DNA of 64,000 nucleotides from Undaria pinnatifida (taxonomy: Eukaryota; Sar; Phaeophyceae; Laminariales; Alariaceae): NCBI GenBank assembly GCA_012845835.1, contig JABAKD010000029.1, forward strand, positions 12,911,892-12,975,891, in the 5' to 3' direction. Positions 58,466 through 64,000 of the stretch are shown one piece after another. Under the pieces are notes generated by a model that was not told the origin of the DNA, made no database searches, and saw only the letters and a program-made list of their open reading frames with translations. How positions within the stretch are numbered: the first letter of the stretch is position 1; every line of letters begins with the position of its first letter. The position numbers and the translations under genes were made by a program.

Positions 58466-59077
58466 GGGGGGGGAAACAGCGGCATGGATGGCTCTAGAAA
58501 GATAATGAGGTGATATCCAGTGCGTGAAGTGTTTATTAATCTGGCGGATTTCGATATTAGGTGGGGCGTTTGAGCAAGGAAGAGCGAGAAGGGGGGGGGG
58601 GGGGGGGGATATTTTCAGTGATGGGAAGTACCGCAGAAAAAGGACTTTACCTACCGGTAATTTACCGCAAATCACCTTTTGTGTTTACCTACCGGTAATT
58701 ACCGCGGGTGTATACGGCCCTCGATGACGCCAGGCTCAAGCGAGAGTGCGGACCCCAGAGATCCCCAAGAGGAAGATGCCATGATGTTTGTCTTGTTGCT
58801 GTGTGTGGTGTGCTTCTGTGGTTTGAGTCGTGTGGTCTGCTGTCTGCTGTGAACTTGAAAATTTTGAAATCAGCTGCCCGCCAAAAAAAGGGGGGCCCGC
58901 GGGGAACATGGGGGTACCCAGGTGAAAATTCCCCCATTTTTTCATGTTACCTACCCCCGAACATCGTTACCGGTAACTACCGGTACTCCGGTACTTCCCA
59001 TCACTGGATATTTTAGGAGGTTTAGGTCACAAAAAATATTCAAATACACTCCGGCTGTGAGATCAAAGATATGTAGA
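57594..59077 (-). repeat. Left arm of large inverted repeat (G-rich composite element)
   Basis: From AAAATACACTCCAGCTGTGA this follows the reverse complement of 62160-63220: GTGTGATACTCCGATCGCGCG, CAACAGGGTGATGTTAGGCAG, ATCAAGTGAATTCTGTAAGT, TTAAGGGGATAAATGTGACGG, and GCGTGAAGTGTTTATTAATC to GGAGGTTTAGGTCACAAA. G runs (57968-57989, 58305-58335, 58434-58464, 58591-58608) differ in length from the C runs of the other arm. Homology ends near GATCAAAGATATGTAG (59077). A 391-bp hAT-type insertion at 58616 interrupts only this arm. Confidence 0.85.
58616..59006. mobile_element. 391-bp non-autonomous hAT element with 8-bp TSD
   Basis: Ends CAGTGATGGGAAGTACCG and the exact reverse complement (18/18), flanked by GATATTTT at 58608-58615 and 59007-59014. 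An 8-bp target duplication and CAGTG-type ends define the hAT superfamily. Subterminal TACCGGTAA motifs occur several times near each end, typical of hAT transposase-binding sites. The inverted sister arm at 62225-62260 lacks the insertion, showing the empty site. No transposase open frame: it would depend on an enzyme from elsewhere. Confidence 0.92.
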
Positions 59078-59459
59078 GAATATATATATCGGAACGGCGT
59101 GCTTGTCTTTTGCAAAGATGATTGTTTTTTTGTTTCACCTTGGGTCACGGATCTGTTCATCAGCGTTCACTCTCGATTTGCTCTGAACCAGTTCTTTTGG
59201 GGTTAAGAAAGGGGCAGACTCTCCTCAAGCGAGGAGTAGTATTAGAAAAAAAATGGTACGCCTCTACCGTAGCGTATGTCTCGAACCGATCGAACCATTC
59301 CTAACTCCCTTGTACACAGCATTCCTTCCAGCTTTGCGTCGAATCATGCCTCTGCAGTGCGGTAGTAAGGGTAATAACCGTCGAATCACGCCTCTATAGT
59401 GCGGTAGTAACGGTAGTAACCGTAGGGGTTGCAGTTTTGGGGATCGAAAGTCGATTCTT

Positions 59460-59735
59460 ACCTCTGACCGGGGTTGAGATCCTCAAGTGAGGTACTACCT
59501 GTCAGTTTGACATTTTTTGCGGGCATGTCCAAAAAAAAATACTGTAACGACGTCAGCTGTGGGTGTATTTGTTCTAGGACTGGGGTATACTTCGAGAAGT
59601 AGGAGTGTTGATCGGGCTGCGCCAATGAAGTGTCTTCGAAGTCATGTTTCCGGTGAGTTGGTGAGTTCCTCACAGTGGGAGCTCAGAAACTTCTTGGAAT
59701 CTGCTGCTCTCCTTCCGTGGGATGACCGTTGATCT
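59460..59735. repeat. GAGATCCTCAAGTGAGGTACT dispersed element
   Basis: Same order of motifs as 46018-46230: GGGCTGCGCCAATGAAGTGTC, GAAGTCATGTTTCCGGTGAG, GAAACTTCTTGGAATCTGCTG, CCGTGGGATGACC. A further fragment at 59205-59290 has CTCCTCAAGCGAGGAG and CTCTACCGTAGCGTATG. Confidence 0.7.
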
Positions 59736-59769
59736 GGCTCGTCTACCTTCTACCCTTTTTTTGTTATCC

Positions 59770-60200
59770 TGGTTGCTGATTGGATAGGGCTCATAGAGCC
59801 AGCGCGCTGCGAGCGTTTTCCCTGGGGCGGCCGTCGATGTCCCGCCGCAGCTGGGGATGATTAGGCCCCATCCCCGGGTCAGAAATCCCTCCATGCATCT
59901 ACAACTCCGACAACCCTGGGGCAAATAGAGTGATACCCCCGTTGATGCCGCCCGGCACGATGTGGAAGCCCCATCCCCATCGGCTGATTGCTGGTTGGAC
60001 AGGGCTCATAGAGCCAGCGCACTGCGACAGTTGACTCTGGGGCCAACGTCGACGTCCCGCCGCATCCGGAGAGGACAAGTCCCTATTCCCGGGTCAGAAA
60101 TTCCTCCATACATCTACAACTGCAATAACCCGGGGGGGGACGAAAGCAGTGATCCCCCGGGTCGATACCGCCCCGCACAGTGTTGAAAACCCACCCCCTT
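59770..60200. repeat. 215-bp tandem duplication
   Basis: GGGCTCATAGAGCCAGCGC at 59787 and 60002 marks two consecutive units that both continue GTCGAYGTCCCGCCGCA.C.GG and CCCGGGTCAGAAATYCCTCCAT and end near CCGCCCSGCAC. They differ at roughly one base in six and by short indels. No coding assignment. 60210-61370 holds nothing recognisable. Confidence 0.85.
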
Positions 60201-61378
60201 AAAAATATACATAGTAGTTGGCCTCGGTTGGCACTGACGCTGTAATACATTATTTTATGTACATTGGGGTTGGCGTTGGTTGGCAACGATCCTGTGAAGT
60301 ATGCCAATCACTACGTGAGCTAGACAAACAGGGGTACCGTTTGTTTTTTTTGGCGGTCACTATGATGGTTGTTGAGTTTGATCATATTGTGCGGGGTGGA
60401 GAACCCTAACTCCGCACAAGGGGAATGATCCTGAGAATACGGCAAGGCATCCACGAGGCAGTTACATGGTAACACCCATTGCTCTCTGGAGTGGCCACAC
60501 CAGAAACGAAGTAACTTATTGGCGCTATCATCTATAAGCAAGAAAGTAGTTACAAGGTGCTGAAGTTCGTCTTACGAACGGTTCTTGGAAGGATGCAGTC
60601 CACTCTTCATGCGACTCGCCGAACATTTAACGACTAAAAAGTAATCGGTAGATGTAGTTAGCCAACTAAGTGATTTTAATCGGCAAGCAGGCTGGCGAAA
60701 TCAGCTGATGGTCAGCCGACTTGTCGACTAAAGTCAGGAGAGCGGAGCAAGCCAAGCCAGCTTCTCTCGACCGAGCAGGCCTGTCAAGAAAGGAAAAACG
60801 CACTCCGCATTGAACAGTCCTTCCTACGAATAATGAAACCCAATAAATCGAATAGTAGGCACCACCGAGAAACGACCAGCTGTTATTAATCGTCCGACTA
60901 ATGACTAGTTGGGGACTCGGGTCGTGCCAACTCGCAGCCCTACTGATTGATGATTGCTATGTATGCATTTCACGCCATGTATGCAGATACTACTGTTATA
61001 CCACTCAGAGACTGTGGGCGGAAAAGTGCAATCCGCTTGGGCTTTACAGGTATACCGCACCATGGTCCGTACATTTTCGTTCGGAGTGGTATTGTACAGT
61101 TGGTATTATACATCATGCAGCACACTATTAAAACCACGAGTACTAACACGCCTTACCCAGTATAGTACCACTATGGACAACGCAGATCTGGCGCCACGGG
61201 CGGAGCCGTCGCCGTACGGCTAGTCGTAGTGAAGTGCAGAATTCCGATACTAAGCCGTGTCAACGTAAATCTCTTTGTTTTCCACTTTCCGCAATCAGCA
61301 TATATATTTACATTTCTACTGCGACATACTACAATTAGTACAACGAAGTATACGCGAACTTCGTTTGTGTCACAAATA

Positions 61379-61930
61379 ATACCAGGTATTATGTGTTTTG
61401 ACTGCAGCATGCTGTTATCGTAGCAGGGTTTACGGTTTTGTTGGCAGGTTTGGTTATTTCGTTTGCATGTAGATGTTAAGGAATTAGAGTGTATTACATT
61501 AGTCCGTCTGACCACACCAGCAAGAAAAAGGTTAACCAATTGCCTGCTCAAAATTAAGTCTTGTCGCAACACTCTTCCCCCGTGTGGACCGCCGTGAGAG
61601 CAGGTCGGCCGGATATACGGGCGGACGTGTCAATATCCACGCTGTCCCATTTTTTGGGGATAGCGGCGAGTATTATTAATAACTATTTCTAAGTTCGACA
61701 TGTATGTGGGGCAAGTCGTAAAGGCATACCAGGTATTATTGATGGATGGTGAGGTTCGAACCCACGACTCAAAACCCCATGGTCCTGCCGTTGACGCCAT
61801 TTGATAAGGAATTAGAGGGTGTTGGTCCGTTTGACCACTGGCGAAAGGTTATCCAATTGCCTAGCCAAAAGTAATACTTAAAACATAGAATGAGTGTTGC
61901 CACCCGGCCCGCCCCAGTATACCATGATAC
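61379..61930. repeat. Diverged 330-bp tandem unit with tRNA-like insert
   Basis: ATACCAGGTATTAT (61379, 61727) and GGAATTAGAG...TTGACCAC..AGGTTA.CCAATTGCCT (61480, 61805) show a two-copy tandem. Between the motifs the second copy has, on the minus strand, TGGCGTCAACGGCAGGACC (A-box-like) and GTGGGTTCGAACCTCAC, a properly pairing T arm. No acceptor stem pairs, so it is a tRNA remnant or SINE head rather than a working tRNA. Confidence 0.5.
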
Positions 61931-62159
61931 CTCTTCGACATATGTATACAATAATCACAAATCGCGTGTTACGGTAATTATACGGTGTTGGACCTCTTAA
62001 AAGTTGAAGCCAGCAATATTTCGTTTGCGTTTGCGAGTGTGGACACCGCGTCAAAGTTTATGCCCCATATTGCCGTCCCCCCACCCCCCCCCCAAAAAAA
62101 AACCTCCAACGCCCCCTCTTTTCCAACCAGCCGCACGATCGCCTAGACCTAGCACCACG

Positions 62160-63220
62160 CGTATAACAAGCCCCTACATATCTTTGATCTCACAGCCGAA
62201 GTGTATTTGAATATTATTTGTGACCTAAACCTCCTAAAAAACCTCACCCCCCCCCACCCCCACCCCTTCTCGCTCTCCCTTGCTCAAACGCCCCACCTAA
62301 TATCGAAATCCGCCAGATTAATAAACACTTCACGCACTGGATATCACCTCATTATCTTTCGAGAGCCATCCATGCCGCTGCTTTCCCCCCCCCCGCCCCG
62401 AACGCCCCCTTCTTCCCCACCACCCGCACCATCGCCTAGACCTAGCACCACACGTATAACAAACCCCTCACCTAAAACCCTTCCTCCCCCCCCCCCCCCC
62501 GCCCCCACCCCCCACCTCCCCAAACCCCCCCACCCCATCCCAACCCCACCCCCTCGAACACTCCGCCCTCTCTCTACTCACTGATTGTACGACTTACCCC
62601 AGGATATACATGATGAACTGATGCATTCTTTCCAAAACCGTCACATTTATCCCCTCAAAGTAATGTATAGTTTCCACGCACAGATTGAGCTGCCCCACAC
62701 GCCCCAACCCAACCCCAACCCCCCCCCATGATAAACTGGTGCATTTTTTTTTTTTTTTTCCCAAAACCGTCAGATTTATCCCCTTGAAAGGATTTATAGC
62801 TTACACGCACAAATTTCCCGCCCGTCCGCGCCCCCCCCCCTCCCCCCCCCCCCACCTCCAACCCCGCCCCTTTTGATCAAAACCAGGCCCCCACGTCCTT
62901 AAAAACTCCGCCCCCCCCCTCACCGGTTATTCTACTTACAGGATTCACTTGATAAACGGATACATTTCCATCCACAGCTGTCAGATTTTGTCCCCCTCGA
63001 AAACGGGTTTTATATAGTTTCCGGGCAGACTGCCTAACATCACCCTGTTGACCCTGATAGCTACACTGTAGTTGCAAGGGGAGTCGCCGAGCTATATCTT
63101 TAATGAGGACACACAACCCGTAATACGCGCGATCGGAGTATCACACACAGCTTGCAAAGATGAGTTTCGACGAAATCTTCCATCTCACAGCTGGAGTGTA
63201 TTTTCATTTTTTATAATATT
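62160..63220 (+). repeat. Right arm of large inverted repeat (C-rich composite element)
   Basis: Reverse complement of 57594-59077 without the hAT insertion. It ends in the best copy of the dispersed element, CACAACCCGTAATACGCGCG, CACACAGCTTGCAAAGATGA, GAGTTTCGACGAAATCTTCC and CAGCTGGAGTGTATTTTCAT. An internal block (TAGACCTAGCACCACRCGTATAACAAGCCCC) is repeated at 62145-62175 and 62433-62465, so the element contains its own tandem duplications. The C-rich open frames are compositional. Confidence 0.85.
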
Positions 63221-63689
63221 GCCGGAAGGCAAAACAAGGACGATGACAACAAAACCGCCAGCATGCGTGTATTACACCAAAAAAAGTGAAAATAGAATCA
63301 CAGAAAGATACTGCGCACCGAAACAAACAACGAAGTATCACCGCCCCCCCTGTCAATTTCCTATGATACGTACGCGCGAGGCATAAGGCATTTGTGTCGT
63401 ATCTAGTCCACCGTCAACTACACAACAAGCACCACACCGCCAACCCAAAATCGGAACAATAACGGTAAAGCTTCAAAGACGGAGGTGGGGGGACGCACAC
63501 AAACCGGACAACAAACCAACGAGCGGCGAAGGCACGGACCAATAGCAACGGGCAAGATAATATTTCGAATGCAGTACACTACTACTTCGTTCCAACGCAT
63601 ACATAATAAGTACTCGGCGTGCATGTTGTAAGAGGCCTTTATGGCCCTGGATCAGGCAATCGATGAATGTGTTACCCCCGATGCTTTAG

Positions 63690-63957
63690 ACCCAGGCTAC
63701 GGTAGGGGGGTCCCCTTTTGGGCCTTTTATTTCAGTGGCTAGGGGTCACTCGCGCGAGTAACGCCTTTGTTCGTACGAGATCTTACGTTTTCTTCACGTC
63801 TTACATTGACGAAATCAATCCGCAATGCAAAGGTGATCTAAGCTGCGCCAAAACAAGTGCCTAAACCATCTTCATCCGTGGGGTACAGAGCCACTCGTGT
63901 GAGTGGCTCTAACACACCAGTGAAAATGGGGGTACCCTCCCTACCGTAGCCTTGGTC
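63690..63957 (+). mobile_element. Palindrome-bearing MITE, copy C (best preserved)
   Basis: GACCCAGGCTACGGTAGGGG at the left and CCCTCCCTACCGTAGCCTTGGTC at the right form 20-bp TIRs. GGGGTCACTCGCGCGAGTAAC and CAGAGCCACTCGTGTGAGTGGCTCT are internal palindromes about 35-60 bases from each end. 268 bp, noncoding. Confidence 0.85.
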
Positions 63958-64000
63958 GCTACTACTACTACTACTACCACTACTACTACTACTACTGCTA
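63958..64000. repeat. CTA trinucleotide microsatellite at window edge
   Basis: (CTA)n with one CCA and one CTG, starting directly after the MITE end and continuing past the window. The MITE may have inserted beside or into it. Confidence 0.9.

Noticed and set aside
61740-61850. Functional tRNA gene on the minus strand
   Set aside because: The T arm pairs, but no acceptor stem and no proper anticodon stem can be formed.
62344-62584. Pro-rich and Gly-rich open frames in the C-rich arm of the inverted repeat
   Set aside because: They are compositional by-products of C/G runs that vary in length between the two arms, which would break any frame.

Overview
The window is nuclear DNA of a eukaryote rich in introns and repeats. 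The best guess is a stramenopile alga, probably a brown alga of the Ectocarpus type. The grounds are short exons split by 0.2-3 kb introns with GT..AG borders, Gly/Ser/Ala/Arg-rich disordered proteins, a secreted GDPH..G (root-cap/VWD-like) protein, a TMEM220-like exon, and introns packed with minisatellites and small DNA transposons. No bacterial operon, rRNA, intact tRNA, CRISPR array or viral gene was seen. The lineage is inference: no marker gene is present.

Layout. 1-122 (minus): an exon of a TMEM220-family membrane protein running off the left edge, with a decayed tandem copy at about 525-640. 2.2-4.1 kb: two GATCT-rich minisatellites flank one plus-strand coding exon, followed by a 0.4 kb CAA microsatellite. 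5.3-18.6 kb: a chain of plus-strand exons (5322-5492, 7438-7606, 10469-about 10700, 14299-14361, 15181-15768, 18439-18600). Their reading phases agree wherever both borders are defined, so they may form one gene of more than 13 kb. Its last internal intron carries a 1080-bp array of a 10-bp unit, TTAAGGAGGG. 18.6-33 kb: almost entirely repeats (minisatellites, MITEs, a transposase scrap) with a few doubtful exons. 33.2-33.9 kb: a two-exon plus-strand gene. 34.2-45.4 kb: an eight-exon plus-strand gene (941 codons plus stop) in which every splice junction keeps the frame. 47.1-48.8 kb: a further plus-strand gene of at least two exons. 52.8-56.05 kb: a minus-strand two-exon gene for a secreted, Cys-rich protein with a GDPH domain. 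57.6-63.2 kb: two copies of a G-rich repetitive element in inverted orientation, one interrupted by a 391-bp hAT-type insertion with a perfect 8-bp target duplication. The right end holds a palindrome-bearing MITE and a CTA microsatellite.

The genes show no shared pathway. What links the window is its mobile and tandem DNA: a 105-bp TA-flanked MITE (two copies), a 270-290-bp MITE with internal ACTCGCGCGAGT palindromes (three near-complete copies and two decayed ones), an abundant dispersed element ending in GAGATCG..CAGCTGGAGTGTATTTT, another carrying GAGCTCCTCA-type motifs, and at least twelve unrelated minisatellites, most of them in introns. Exon calls rest on open frames, splice motifs and phase agreement read by eye. 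Exact borders need RNA evidence.
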